From positions 46,844-82,090 of the forward strand of contig NMRA01000586.1 in the NCBI GenBank assembly GCA_002633005.1: 35,247 bases of DNA. Direction: 5' to 3'. Of the stretch, positions 7,930-19,567 are shown in pieces (positions within the stretch are counted from its first letter, which is position 1; every line of letters begins with the position of its first letter). Position numbers and translations under genes: made by a program. Source of the DNA: Phoronis australis (Eukaryota > Phoronida > Phoronidae). The notes below the pieces were generated by a model. It did no database searches, was not told the origin of the DNA, and saw only the letters and a program-made list of their open reading frames with translations.

Positions 7930-10478
7930 CAGTACAGTGGCTGGACCTGTAAATACTCTGGCTGATCTGCTGAATCCAGTGGGGGCATTATTGTATCAGC
8001 ACAGCTGTGTAGGGAAGTAGGCTTGTGTGTTGTCGCAAGCTTTGTTTGCACCAGAACTGCTTGTGTGAACAGCACAAATCTAAAATTTACCTAGTCTAAG
8101 ACTGAATTTTTGTCCAGGCACGGATTATGATCCTGGGCCACATGGTAATGATACATTGTTCATTTTGTTTAGCCACTGGATTTTTTGGTCTGACAGGATT
8201 TCTCAGTGTCGCCATCACATTTAGATGATTTCTGACCACTGTACTATTCCTTTTCCTTGAAGATGCGTAATTGATCTGAATTTATGTTTCCGCATTTTAT
8301 TTAACATTATAGATTTTTGTTTGTAAATGGGTATATATTACTGAAATTTGAGACCCTGTTGCAGTTAGGCTGGTTTTGTTAACTTATCTTTCTGCCTGGG
8401 TTGTAAACCCATATTCTGTCCAGGAGGTAATAAGTTTTGATTTAGACCATTTACCTCTATAAACTTTGCTCAGTTTGTTCCTTATCCAGATGGGAAGTGA
8501 TTTCTGGAATTGTAGCAAATTGACAGTTTGCTATTCCTTGAGACCATGCTGTGTGTAAAAAATCGCACACTATTAGTCTGGTCTCTAGCAATTGCATATT
8601 GCCAGATCTTTCAAAGTTCTGAAATTGCTCAAAAGTGATCTGGAAGTAATACCTATTTCGTGATGGTAAAATATCTAAATCAAAAGTTGTTTTATGTGAT
8701 TTTAGGCGAGTTTATGTCCACTTCAAATGATTTTTGTTGCAGTACTGAAAAGTATTGGCACATTAGCTCTGGTGGCTCCTTGTTTTTTTGGCGAATTGAC
8801 CATTTTATGGTTCCCATGGGTAATTTTGTTACTGGTCTAGTATGTATGTACAACTGTAATCGTAGGGCAATTGTAATGCAAACCATGTTGTAAAGGTATT
8901 TTTTCATGACCATTTCATTGTAAAATGCTGCCTAATTGGAACCGACAAGCCAATTTTTCATTTTGTGGTGGTTAGTTTTGATAAGAACATTGATGTGGTA
9001 AATACAGCTACCTCAAGTTTGTGAAGAAGAGATTTCCAGTGTTGTCAGCGATATTGCGAAATCACTTTTTCGCAGTGAGACTACATCACCTTAAATGTAA
9101 TTCCCTGACTTTATGAGCTTTGTGTGGTTGACTCTGTCCTGTAGCAATTAGAGTGTTGAAAAGATCTAGAAGGCAATTTTTTATTAGAGTCATAATATTT
9201 GCACTTTTGACTTTACAGTTATCTTTGCATTGTATTACGAAAACATATTTTGTAGTACACAAGTCTCTGGTTGGTATTTTATATTTTTTCACAAGGAATA
9301 TTTTCAACTTAGATGAGTTGTCTGTGAGGTAGGCAATTTTCAAATAAGATAATGAATAAAATTGTCAAACATTGTTTTATTTTTTAGATGTGTGATCTTC
9401 CAATAAGTGATTACTTTTAAAAAACCTGTGCAGAATTTGATTTTTACTCTTCATTTGAAGGAGAATAAATCCATAAACCTGCATTGTCTAGAAATTTTAC
9501 TCAAACTACATATTACAGGGTTGGGGATTGGAATCTTAATACAACAGAGTCTGAACCCGTACCATGAGCAATACAACACAATACACGGATATAAAAATTT
9601 GGTGTTCAGGCTCCACGGAAAGGATTCGTGTGCGCGGTAATAGTTACTAAGGTGCGTGGTCATTGTTTGTGGATACTTTGGGATTCCTCTTCTGTGGTCA
9701 TCCACGGGAAACCTGGTCGAATAGAGAACAATAGATTAGCATCTTCATTGTTTCCGTTGTTATAATAAAGATATAATGACGAGCACTTATCGGCAACGGT
9801 CTGATGTACGCAAGGTTCTATATCCATGCGACCTGTGTTGTTACATCCAACAATGACACAACAAAGGAAAACAATGATAGGACCGATGGGCGAAAAACAT
9901 GCGACGAGTTGCCATGGACAGTGGTGGAGTTTGTCTTGTCATTCGAATGTTTTTACAGAACTGCAAACCCGGTATTTCGTCAGGAAAATTTCTGCGGTCT
10001 TTTGTTTTAAGTCGTGGGAAAAATTGCGGTCATGCAACAAAACTTATCCTTCATTTGATATTACAATGCATTGCATGAACATTTGATCAACAGAAAATCT
10101 GACTTGAATATGTGTGAAGAAATACCCATGAGGAAATTGCAAAGTAAAACAACTGTAAATCAAAATAACCTACATTTGTCGAGTTCATGTCTAACCCTGT
10201 TCACTGTGGAGGACATAATCGGCTTTTTACAAAATGGAGCCATGTATGGTATTTAGGGGTACTATAGCCCTAAGTGATCAGTAGTAAAACGTTCAAAACA
10301 TTCAGGAGGAACTAACTTGTTGCAAAATATCGAAAAACATGCAGGACAATCGGATTTTACGGTGCTTACGCATCGGTCTCAGATGTATGAAAATTTCTCA
10401 TTTTAGTACATTTGAGGTGCCAAAATATATAACTAATAAACTGGCTGACAAAGTTTTTATTTTATGAAATGAAAGTAA
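7930..10478. other. AT-rich region with no supported gene
   Basis: Several short frames occur on both strands, including two overlapping plus frames at 9804-10010 and 9826-10086, but none has a recognisable domain or consistent splice sites. The part from about 10260 may belong to the repeat that continues at 10479. Confidence 0.35.
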
Positions 10479-10931
10479 CATGTTTTGTCAACATTTTGGC
10501 TAAGTTTCATTCTCATAACAGTGGGGGCAGATTTGGTACAGCAGTGTACTGAACACAACCTCAAAATGGCATAACGGGGGGCAGTGTAGTAAAACTACTA
10601 AATGAGGGTGGTAAATCGGAATCGTGTTTCAAGACATCTGTATAACAATCTACAGGCACCACTAAACAATGCCAAGGGAATAATAAATCAATAGCTTTCA
10701 TTCAAGGAAAAATATGAACAGTTAAAACTGGACAGTTTTTATACCGTGAAAACATGGCTGCGAAGCCGTAAAATGTGTTTGAGCCTATAACTTTAAGAAA
10801 AACGCAATATTTTCGGGAAATATTTTACCGCTGTTTATAGATCCCATAGGCCTACCTATGTGCCAAATTTGGTGAAAATCGGCTGACCCCCACCTTGCCG
10901 CTCATGGCTGGTGCTCTCGTGGACTAGTACT
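10479..10931 (+). repeat. Dispersed repeat, copy 2
   Basis: Second copy of the block at 1-453, in the same orientation, about 10.48 kb away. The match covers everything visible of copy 1 and ends at ggactagtactt. No PLE, LTR polymerase or transposase of matching age lies between the two copies, so they are not shown to be LTRs of one element. Confidence 0.85.
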
Positions 10932-11462
10932 TTACGTCTTCTGCAATGTCGCATTATAAGTGGACGCTTTGTTGAATTGAAACTTACCAGGTCAAAAGTC
11001 AATCACAGTCTTTCATAGTACTCTACAAGAAATTTATTCTTAAAAAGAATCATTCTTTTCTCGCAGTTCTATAAGAGTCAAATCCCCCGGCCTGGTTCAC
11101 GGCCGAAGTAACATGTGCTGTGCACGTGACTGGCTGACCTTCTTTTTCCATATACGGCACGCAGTGACACACGCAGAGGATAAACTCGCATAGCACAATA
11201 ATCATGGAATTCTACAAAAAGTTGAAATATTTCGAGGCATTCACTTTCATGCTAAGTTAGTCATTGAATACGTAACCAACATCACACACTGGTCACATTT
11301 TTTCTCGTAAAGTTTGCACTGCATTTTCGCGCATCAATACACGTCGTTCGGCCGTGCGGATTTTTTGATATTTTTCATTCGTTCGAGTTGCAACGGAACT
11401 ATGCGAACAAATTAAGGAAGTTTGCGCTAAGTTTTATCTGGTTTGCATGTTCAACGACATTG
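10932..11462. other. No gene seen
   Basis: Unassigned, with CpG-containing sequence towards 11300-11400. Confidence 0.3.
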
Positions 11463-11660
11463 ATGGCATTTGTACGGCAGGTCAGTGCTACAATTTTGGC
11501 GGGTATCATTTTTTTCGAAGTGTATGTTCTCAGCTATTTCAAATTGGCTACTCCGCCGAATACATCGAGTGCCGCTTCAACTTCCGCGTCGGTAACTAGC
11601 ATTAGGGGTACGGCAAATCCTTTGAAGTTCGGGTGTGGGTTCTTTAATTTTAAAGATTAA
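11463..11660 (+). CDS. Possible short open frame with one membrane segment
   Basis: The first ATG of this frame gives 65 codons beginning MAFVRQVSATILAGIIFFEV, a hydrophobic stretch that could span a membrane, then a Ser/Thr/Ala-rich part and a stop. The frame is open upstream to at least 11388 without an earlier ATG. No family is recognised, and chance is a real alternative. Confidence 0.15.
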   Translation: MAFVRQVSATILAGIIFFEVYVLSYFKLATPPNTSSAASTSASVTSIRGTANPLKFGCGFFNFKD

Positions 11661-11689
11661 GTGTCCATGTACGGTTAGTTAGCGCCAGA

Positions 11690-11800
11690 TGCAACATTTC
11701 TCAACACCAGCCGTGCGGGGTATTCCGTATGAAGTCACTTTGACGTCACAGAACAGGAAGGTATTCCCCAAAGATGGCAGCCAGTATTTGCCGATCGTCA
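11690..11800 (+). promoter_or_regulatory. Candidate promoter with CRE palindrome
   Basis: TGACGTCA at 11741-11748 is a perfect cAMP-response element. An ETS-like acaggaag lies at 11753-11760, and aaagatggcagcc near 11770 resembles a YY1 site. The ATG in that last motif opens only a ten-codon frame. The clustering suggests a promoter, but no downstream gene could be traced. Confidence 0.3.
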
Positions 11801-12219
11801 TTGTGACATAGTAAAAATTGACGGCAAAAGTTTCTAATGTCAAATTATTTCTTAATATTTAGCGAACTTAAACAATAAATTGTAGGTTTAATCAATGAAT
11901 TGTAAGTTTCAATAAAATTTATTAATCACAAACGTTAAAATTCTTCGGTTAGCCTTCATTTTCGCCGAGGTTGTCTTGGAACAGGCCGTCTTTTTTCCAT
12001 CTTGGCCGTGCCGTCCAAAGCCGTCATTTTTTAAAAGGTCCGTCCCAAGGACGGCCAGAACGGCCGCTAGAGGAGTCCCTGACTTTGGCGGCTGCCGCAA
12101 GCAAGCAAGGTAAAGTAAAGTAAATGCCAGTTTGTTACTTAAATGAGTTTTATGCTTACTAATCTTGCAAGTCAAAAGTTATTAACGTTTTTGAATCTGA
12201 ATCAGTGTTTTGCTCATCA
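11801..12219. other. No gene seen
   Basis: Contains a patch around 11990-12070 in which gccgtc and its complement recur (ggccgtgccgtcc, ggacggcc), so it may form hairpins. No protein signature. Confidence 0.3.
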
Positions 12220-12500
12220 AAATGCTCACGTTGGCCGGCGTACTCCCACCATAACCTGAGGATAGGGGAGAATTTCTGCTCACTTTTATTTTACGTCAAC
12301 ATCAATGAAGTGACCATGTGGCCGGCCTACCGCCGCCGTAACCCGTTGATAGAAGGAACTCAAATTTTTAAGGTCAACATCATTTGAATGTCCATGTGGC
12401 TGGCGTGCACACACAGTAACTTGGGTACAGGGGAACTCTGCCTAAACGTTTTAGGTCATAATAAAACCCATGTTGGCTGACATTTCTCAAACTTATTAGG
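12220..12500 (+). repeat. Degenerate minisatellite, period about 76-88 bp
   Basis: The anchor catgtggccggc and variants recur near 12227, 12315, 12393 and 12469. Units share a downstream ggtcaacatcat-like segment. About four units, strongly diverged, with the last partial. Confidence 0.6.
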
Positions 12501-14114
12501 TTGCTATATGACCTTGGAATGTTGATCGTTGGTTGTTTGTTTTTTCTTAAGGCAAGCGCGTCTTTTTATAGCACACTCATGAAAATCCCTTGTGCAAAAC
12601 ATGAAACATAAAGAGCTCGATCCTTTATCATTGTGGTGGTAGGGAAAAGAGAAAGTATTTGGCTCATAACTTTTGAAAATGGCTAAATATTTTTAGATGC
12701 TTTAGCCATTTCGGCTAATACCTTTAAAAATCTATCGCGAGCCAACATCCGGAAATTCTTTTCCCTCAAAACAAAAATAAAAGCCTCTTGTCTTGACCAA
12801 AATGCATACATAGATTGAATCCAACTGAAAATCGAATCGTTTTGGAGGATTTCTAACACATACCTACAGTGTAGGTGTCAAGATTCATTCATATAAATCA
12901 TCCAGTTATCTTCTCCAAAAATGTCCTGAAAACGCCTTTGTTGAGGCCAGGCGTGGCCATCGGAAGTGCTACCGTAATCAAATTCGCTCAAAAAGCGACT
13001 GGCGTTGATGCAAATCTTGAATTTGCCTGTTGAGGTCGATGGGCAAAACTGTTCGTTTTTGTTTCCCAATGATATACAAAGCACCGATGGCCGTATTTCA
13101 ATGAAACTTTACACAATTAGTGCTGCAGTTAGTACCTACAAACGCTAATCCTTCCAAAAGTACGACAGGGAAATCCTTGTCTACACCAAAGCGGCTATTA
13201 GCGGGGTTTGCGGTGGTCGATTTAGCCTAAAATTGACCGGCTTCCGCGAATTGTCGTCACAGATGGCCAGTTTTATTGAAATCTGTAAATCTGTCCTATA
13301 GCCATCATCAGGAAATGCTCTTCACCAAACAGACTCTTAGAAAGCCCCGCCCTTCTTGCACTGGCAGGGCAGTTCAAACGTGGCGTTCTCTGTTCTAGTG
13401 ATGCCCTAGAAAATTGTGCCAAATTTCACCACGATCCAACAAGGGGATTTTGAGATATCGAGCTGATACTCGAACATTGAGGCAAGATGACGACAATGCG
13501 CAGCCGAATATCTGCATGCATATGTGGGTGCATAAAATCTGCTCATCATAATACCCATGAGACACCACATCCTTGCCATTCTCCTAAGAACTCTGTAACA
13601 CAAGACGATTTCGGGAGAAATGATGTATCGACACAATTTTGAGCCAATGCGAATAACCTAAATGTTGGTGCTGTTGGCAAATGGATTTTAGAAAGTGCGT
13701 GACTACGTCAACACTACAGCGGTTTTAGAGTTACATGTATTACGGATTTGTGTGTACAGAAACCGACAAGAAAGTTGCAATATCATTTCGTATATGTTCC
13801 AAATCATCGTTTCCAGGCCGTAGTATCCAGAAAAGGCAGAGGTTAGGCATCACCGTGCCTAGAGCCGTGGTGAGAAAATCATTATCCGACCTGGAAAGTA
13901 GTGCATTAAGGCCCCTATCAGTTCAACTGTTCGTAGAAAGTACATGTATCTGTGTACCAACAAGCACGCGATGATGACCGATTCTCCGTAACCGCATTGC
14001 TTGCCATCGGGGGTTCGAATTTTCCCATCCGGTGAACTATCTGCTATCAAAAAACGTGACTAAAAACGAAGACTTGACCATTCTGCCGACAGTCGGCTAT
14101 AGCGAATAACATCT
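12501..14114. other. Diverged repeats, no supported gene
   Basis: About 13240-13290 resembles 2525-2575 (cgcgaattgtcgtcac, then attgaaatctg). A plus-strand frame at 13735-13974 (79 codons) has no recognised domain. A B-box-like ggttcgaat at 14012-14020 is not part of a cloverleaf. Confidence 0.35.
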
Positions 14115-14539
14115 CTAGAGCTTTGGTAGATATGTTAGCCTCTCTTGTGAGGTTATCTGGTCTCGTGCAAACAACAACGAGGACTTTGGGTCGGACATAT
14201 ACCTCAGGTTTTTGTACGGTACGGTGATGTGTTCATCTCTAACGAACTGAATTTTTATTTGCACACCCCTAGAAATCGTTGTTGCAGCATATACTAGCTC
14301 ATTCACTCCCTTGGCTTGGGGATCATTCACTACTAAGAATGAGGTCAGAGTAGGAAACACCATTGTGCAATGCTCGATTTTCTGTCATTAAAGTCAGGAT
14401 TCAAACTGGGGTCTACAATTTGATTAGTCTTTTTACGAACACTCCAGTTAAGTACTCGTTGAAAACCACCAGACAGCTTTTGTTTAGTGACACTTTTGGC
14501 GAATGATCTCATTGTGTTATTGGAATTTGTGCTGATCAC
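14115..14539 (-). pseudogene. Weak coding remnant of unknown family
   Basis: Two overlapping minus-strand frames (14539-14345, then 14363-14115) have protein-like composition, for example NDPQAKGVNELVYAATT followed by IKIQFVRDEHITV. They could be one coding region broken by a frameshift near 14350. No domain or motif is recognised. A plus-strand frame at 14487-14846 overlaps the first and looks less natural. Confidence 0.2.
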
Positions 14540-15049
14540 TACATGTTTTCAGTTTGAATCCGTCATATACTGTGGCAGTATGATGGTCAGTCCGGTTTCG
14601 CAGACTGTTTGGATTCTGACTATCGAGAACCTTGAGCAAGCTGCCCTCCTGATAACGTTTCCATGCATGCAAAGCACAGGTTGTGGAATCGTTACGTCAA
14701 TGTTTTTCTGGAAATATTTTCGTGACGATCAAATACGGGGTTTGACTGATCACTTGAACAGAAAAAAAAATACTTTTAAGCTTAAGCATCAAACCAAATT
14801 CCATTTTTGGATACGTAGTGTTGATATACGAAAGGAAACACCATAAAGATCAATACCCTGTTTTCTCGTCTTACCAATCGTGAAACCAGAAACTTGGTGT
14901 TTTTCGTACTATGTACGACTGTCGTGAGAACATTGTTGCGCAATACGGACAAGTTACTCGAGTGTCAACACATAGAAACCGAGCTGTGTTTCACAAAATG
15001 AAAAAAAAACAAGTGGAGCGAAAAACAACCAAGGTAGTTTTGCCGTAAA
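14540..15049. other. No supported gene
   Basis: Includes a poly-A run near 14760. Nothing coding is recognised apart from the doubtful frame mentioned in the previous entry. Confidence 0.3.
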
Positions 15050-15101
15050 CAGCGGCCGCCTTACTGAGACTTGTCAACAAGTGTTTAAACCGAACACCAA
15101 A

Positions 15102-15109
15102 TCACGTGA
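15102..15109. promoter_or_regulatory. E-box palindrome upstream of a candidate first exon
   Basis: TCACGTGA (within atcacgtgat) is a palindromic E-box of the kind bound by USF, MITF/TFE and related bHLH-ZIP factors. It lies about 110 bases before a good Kozak ATG at 15220. Between them is a short direct repeat of gcgatcgagaac (15171-15202). Confidence 0.4.
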
Positions 15110-15219
15110 TGCAAGACCTGTGTGTACTCTTCACAATTACCTGGTCCACCTTATGCACCCCGGCCAACCCGCGATCGAGAACGACCGGAAGGCGATCGAG
15201 AACAAGACCCTACACCAAA

Positions 15220-15244
15220 ATGGCAGACGACAGTGAAGAACCCG
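15220..15244 (+). CDS. Candidate first coding exon (MADDSEEP...)
   Basis: The ATG has a strong Kozak context (ccaaaATGG). Eight codons, MADDSEEP, are followed by one extra base and a good donor, G|gtgagc, giving phase 1. A short acidic N-terminus in a small first exon is common for cytosolic or nuclear animal proteins. The next acceptor of good quality is at 15809, and its exon continues in frame as VEDISTHHQVF. The family is not recognised. Confidence 0.45.
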
Positions 15245-15809
15245 GTGAGCTTAAGTTCATTTTATTCTTAAGTAGAGGCTACTTTGGTACCAATGCGACA
15301 CACCGAAAAGCGTCATAGCCTAGCCTTTGCTGTGGATCTGAAATAATACTTGGTTTTTGCAATTTTTTTTAAATAGAGACCGCAGAATGCAACGACTTTC
15401 GGTAAAATGCCTTGCGTCTCGTAAATTCATCAATTTCTACTTGTTACTAGCAATTCCTGTGTTCTTCAGTGGACACGTGTGACGTATATGGTTAAATCGT
15501 CCCTGGTGACACCTTTGTTAGTTATAATTTGTGAAACAATTCGAGCTATCTACCGATACAAACAGGTCCTTGTGTGAGACGGCGATCGGGAACGAAGCTG
15601 TTAATTCTCCATAACGATCGTGAACGCAGAAAATGCCATCGTGGAAGCACATTTTTTCTGTTCATTTTCCTGAATAATTGTTCAAGTTACGGTGTTATAT
15701 CAATAATTTTAGAATAATACGACCATGAATTAGTTGAGGGGTCGATTTTTCATGATTTCTGTGTGAGATTTTGCCTCACAAACATGATTAAATGCGTTTG
15801 ATTTTTCAG

Positions 15810-15938
15810 TTGAAGACATCTCAACACACCACCAAGTCTTTCGAAGTACAACTGTACTGTAAGGAGGAAAGACGGCACTGACGGCACTCTGGTTGAGGCA
15901 GAAAAACCGACATTCATCGAGCTTTTGCTTGCTTTAAG
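15810..15938 (+). CDS. Candidate second coding exon with an apparent frameshift
   Basis: Bounded by tgatttttcag and aag|gtgagt, both strong splice signals; 129 nt. Joined to the first exon it reads VEDISTHHQVFRSTTVL and then TAA. Beyond that point another frame is open to the donor and looks coding: RRKDGTDGTLVEAEKPTF then IELLLAL. One missing base (or two extra) near 15858 would join the two. Either an assembly error or a disabling mutation explains this; a third splice form is possible. No third exon could be placed with confidence. Confidence 0.45.
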
Positions 15939-16827
15939 GTGAGTTTTAAGATATATTATATTTCAAAAAACATAGCTGACAATTTTTTGACCATGTACAA
16001 TGTTTCCAGTTTTGTGGCCAAGTTTTGTGGCGATAAGCCAATAGGAAATCAGGCAAAAAATACTGCCAAAACTTAATTGAAAATTAGGTAAACTGTTTTT
16101 AGAAATTTTGGTGATTTTTGACAAAAAATGGCTAAATTTCTTAACAACTCAAAGTGACTATTTTTGTTTGACTCTGAAATGCTTTTAAGGCTGTCTTAAT
16201 TAAACACTTTTCTATGTGCTAAGCTGCTTTAAAACATAAGAAAAACTGAGCCAATTTCATCCTAAGAAATAGACTTGAAATATTTCTCACTATGATAGCG
16301 CTTGGTTTCCGTGTCACAAGGAACATGCATTGAATATTTATCTCTCAGCTATGTGTTGTAGCAAGTGGTATTATTAAAGGCCAGGAATTTTTAATTGAGT
16401 GATCAACTAAATGACCACAATTAGATTATTTAACATCGCACTATTGCTTATTAAATTATGTTTTAATGCTCTTTGGTTTATGTTATCCTAATCCTAAATT
16501 GTGTAATCTGCCTAAAAGATAGTTATAAAAAATCCTTTGACTGTCCATTGATTACCAAGGGCATGGCACTTGACCTACGGTAAAAGTGTCCAGTTAAGTA
16601 CACAAAATGGCAGACAGGTACAATTAAACGTCGGCATTGGCAAAAATAACTAAATAACTCATAAGAATGTTTTGCTTTGCTGTCAGCAATTGTGTATATG
16701 ATACACCAATGTATTTTTTGATAAAATATCAGCATTTTTAAGCTTTTGAAAATTTGATAAATGGTAATTTTGACACTTATCATTTCTTCAAATTTCTGGT
16801 TTATAGAACTGACTGCTGTGCAAGAAA
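15939..16827. other. Probable intronic sequence
   Basis: Follows the donor at 15939. A pyrimidine-containing stretch ending in ggtttatag near 16806 could be an acceptor, but no phase after it joins well with the previous exon. Confidence 0.3.
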
Positions 16828-17190
16828 ATGATAACATCAAGCATGGAAAGAGATAAGGAACGACTTATACGAAAAACTGTGGATAGGAATGGTGGCAAAA
16901 AGACAGCGATTCTGATAAACGCTATATTTGTTTCTGTTGAACTTTGGACAGGGACTGTGAGAGAATTTTTCTTTCAAACCAGTTGCCTTAAAGAAATTAC
17001 ACACCGTATGAAGTTCATATTAAGTACTTCTCACCAGGGCAATAAAAGATTGACCATGGATGCTTACTTTTCTTTCACTTTTCAGTTTTGCAAATTATGT
17101 TTAACACATTCTAGAGACTTATTTGCTCAATGCATTCATATTTTAATCATGGCTGGTGCTTGTCATGTATATTTCTTTACCCGCCTTTGA
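16828..17190 (+). CDS. Open frame of 120 codons, unrecognised
   Basis: ATG start, MITSSMERDKERLIRKTVD..., then hydrophobic and Cys-containing parts and a stop. It lies just after the possible acceptor near 16806, but the in-frame codons before the ATG include a stop, so it does not extend the gene starting at 15220. No domain is recognised. Chance cannot be excluded. Confidence 0.15.
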   Translation: MITSSMERDKERLIRKTVDRNGGKKTAILINAIFVSVELWTGTVREFFFQTSCLKEITHRMKFILSTSHQGNKRLTMDAYFSFTFQFCKLCLTHSRDLFAQCIHILIMAGACHVYFFTRL

Positions 17191-17393
17191 TTAAGGATTG
17201 ACTCTAGCATGTGTTAAAAATAATAGGAACCCAACATAGCATGTTGGTTTTGCCCAGTGGTAGATCATATTGCATTGACAATTTCCCTAGTACTTACTTA
17301 GCAGATGTCAAATGCTGTTCTGATGCCAGTTTTGTACTCAAAATGTGTCTGGACAGCAACGTGACATCACCAGTTTAGTACCAAACCATGACT

Positions 17394-17832
17394 GACCTGG
17401 TACCAGCACAAGGTACCGAACCGGTACTGGCACCGGCACCGTTTGCACACATTACAGTATTTGCACCGGTCCGGTGCTGGACCGGGCACCAGACGATTAC
17501 CGTCCCAGTATCAGGCCGGTACATGTTAAAGGCTACCAGATCAGTGCCTGCTAAACAGTAGCGGCCCGATGGTGGTCTGGTAGCAGCATCGTACTGGTAC
17601 TGGTAGCTGCATCGTACTGGTACTGCTTAGCAGGCACTGATCTGGTAGCATTTCATATGTACCGGCCCTGTACCGGTCTGGTTCTAGCCCAGCACCGGAT
17701 TGGTACTAGTTAGCTGTTAGTACATGTACCGGCCTGGTGCTGGGCCAGTGCTGGGCCTATTGCCGTCTCAACACGGACAGGTGCAAATAACGTGTGCAAA
17801 AAATGCCGGGCCCGGTACTGGTTTGGTACCAT
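17394..17832. repeat. GC-rich foldback element made of ccggtac motifs
   Basis: Two arms of roughly 200 bp are inverted copies. The outer left tgtttgcacacatta matches the right gcaaataacgtgtgcaa in reverse. The inner left ctaccagatcagtgcctgct (about 17534-17553) pairs perfectly with agcaggcactgatctggtag (about 17627-17646). Both arms are full of ggtacc, ccggtac and gctgggcc. The centre, around 17560-17615, repeats catcgtactggtactg twice. Base composition differs sharply from the AT-rich flanks. It is probably a foldback or MITE-type transposon. It encodes no protein. Confidence 0.75.
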
Positions 17833-19268
17833 AATGTTTACTGGGACTGTAGCCACATGAGGAGTCCTTCAGGGTGTTAACATACTCGCCTTCAAAAAAG
17901 AGTAGCACAACTGCTGCATGAGACAAAGGGCTGTGTATGCATATATGTTGTGGAGCTTTGTTCAGGAAGAAACCTTTTTTGTATAACCACATGAAAATAA
18001 AACACAGCGACACTCAGCCGCAAGCAAGACCTTTATCAGCCCCGTAGTGCATGGGACAAGATTTTTTACCGCATAAGAAAACACAATATGAAGCATAGTG
18101 CTCAGGCACTAAGTTGATTCAATGCCCTATCTGCGGTCAATGTTTCACGAAAAGAGTAAGCCTGAGGACACTCCTTGTTGTTGTGAATGTGTAATGCAGA
18201 GTATGCCTACTTCTACAGGCATGAGAACCAGAATGGTCACGAATAAAATTATTCAGTCCAGTAGTGAAAGTTGTTAAGTCATGAAACTTTGTTCAGATTT
18301 ACAGTTTATGATTGGTAGTTGTCTGATGTGATAGTATTTTGACGTTTTGTTTTGAACCTTTTTCCTATTTGTGTTATTTCAGCAGCATCTTTAACAGAAC
18401 CAGTCCTTTTTTAGTAGTTTTTGGGTACATTTAAATGGCCACACCATATGTCATTGGGTGATACTTACATACAATTTTTATGACCAATTAGTATTTTCAA
18501 ACAAAACTATATGTCTGTCATAATTGTAGAAATTGTTTTCATGTTGTTGTTGATTCCGTGAGATAATTTTATACTACGAACCGGTCAGAAATATATTGTC
18601 CATGATTCAGTGATAATTTAGTCTAATACATTCCAATAATAATTCGCAGGAAATGTACACTGGATTTGTAATGCTGATTTCCCTAAAGCAATATTTTATA
18701 TCTTTTTTCTGTATGACCCGTTTTGTGTATGTGTGATAAAAGATTAACTATTATAGAATTGCTTTAATATTGTTGTTGATTTCCTGTGTAATCACTACAT
18801 GGTGTCTTGAAGTAATGTTAAAGACAATATTTTAACTACGTTTTTGAGAAAATCACAATATAGCACAATATAGTAGGTGTATTATATCTCGCCTCACTCT
18901 TTTTAAATGTCACATTAAACTGGAGATCATGAACTGAACAAACACTCAGGACCAATACTACAAAGCAGAAGAGTCAAACAGATGTTTTATATCCAAGCCA
19001 CACAAGTGCCACAAGTCAATCTGTTCATCTCTGTATTGATAATATCAGTAAAACATCCAAATATCACCCTTTTATTAGCAAAACAGTTAACAACATTTCT
19101 GGCAAATTTCTAAATCCCAGACGTTCATGAGCGGTAATCTTTGAATCATCTCACGAATGATGTTTCCACACGTTTCTCGCTCCCCACAGACACTCTCATC
19201 ATCATTCGTTGACTTCACTGGCGTATTTTTTTTCTTTTGCTGTCAGAATCTTACAAGATTCGAAACCA
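17833..19268. other. No supported gene
   Basis: AT-rich sequence with no recognised domain. A minus-strand frame at 17768-18013 overlaps the foldback element and appears incidental. Confidence 0.35.
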
Positions 19269-19567
19269 AGGGTGGATCCAGGATTTTGAGTTAGGGGGGG
19301 AGGCAGGGCACAGGAATAGTCAGAATATCGCCACATGCGCGCGCCCAGCCTAAAATGTCACTGCAGGGGCCTCGAATTTTTGGGTTTGTGGACCTTATTA
19401 CTAATTTGTTCAAGGCCTATGAATTGTGCATTAACCCCTCGAGCACCCTTGCGTGCACGCATATGCCAGTCGTCAATTCGCACCCCGGATTGCCAAATGG
19501 TATCTGGGGGAAATTTAAGGGGGGTGATGGTCCCCTTGGCACCCCTCCTCCTAGATCCGCCTCTGCT
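19269..19567. mobile_element. MITE-like element, copy 1
   Basis: The left end agggtggatccaggatttt and the right end ctagatccgcctctgc form imperfect terminal inverted repeats (the right end reversed reads gcagaggcggatctag). Interior G-run and C-run segments (tagggggggg; cacccctcctcc) resemble 22353-22496, and the shared start is tggatccaggattttgagtt with one change. Copy 1 is longer by a central segment. The open frames here on both strands are incidental to the element. Confidence 0.7.

Noticed and set aside
7560-8075. Longest open frame of the window (171 codons, minus strand) as a gene
   Set aside because: It overlaps a more protein-like plus-strand frame, has no domain, and its composition is what antisense of that frame would give.
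1-10931. LTR retrotransposon with the 453-bp repeats as LTRs
   Set aside because: No gag, protease, integrase or LTR-type RT between them; the PLE fragments inside are far older than the repeats.
14012-14020. Second tRNA-like gene from ggttcgaat
   Set aside because: Upstream sequence cannot form a cloverleaf.
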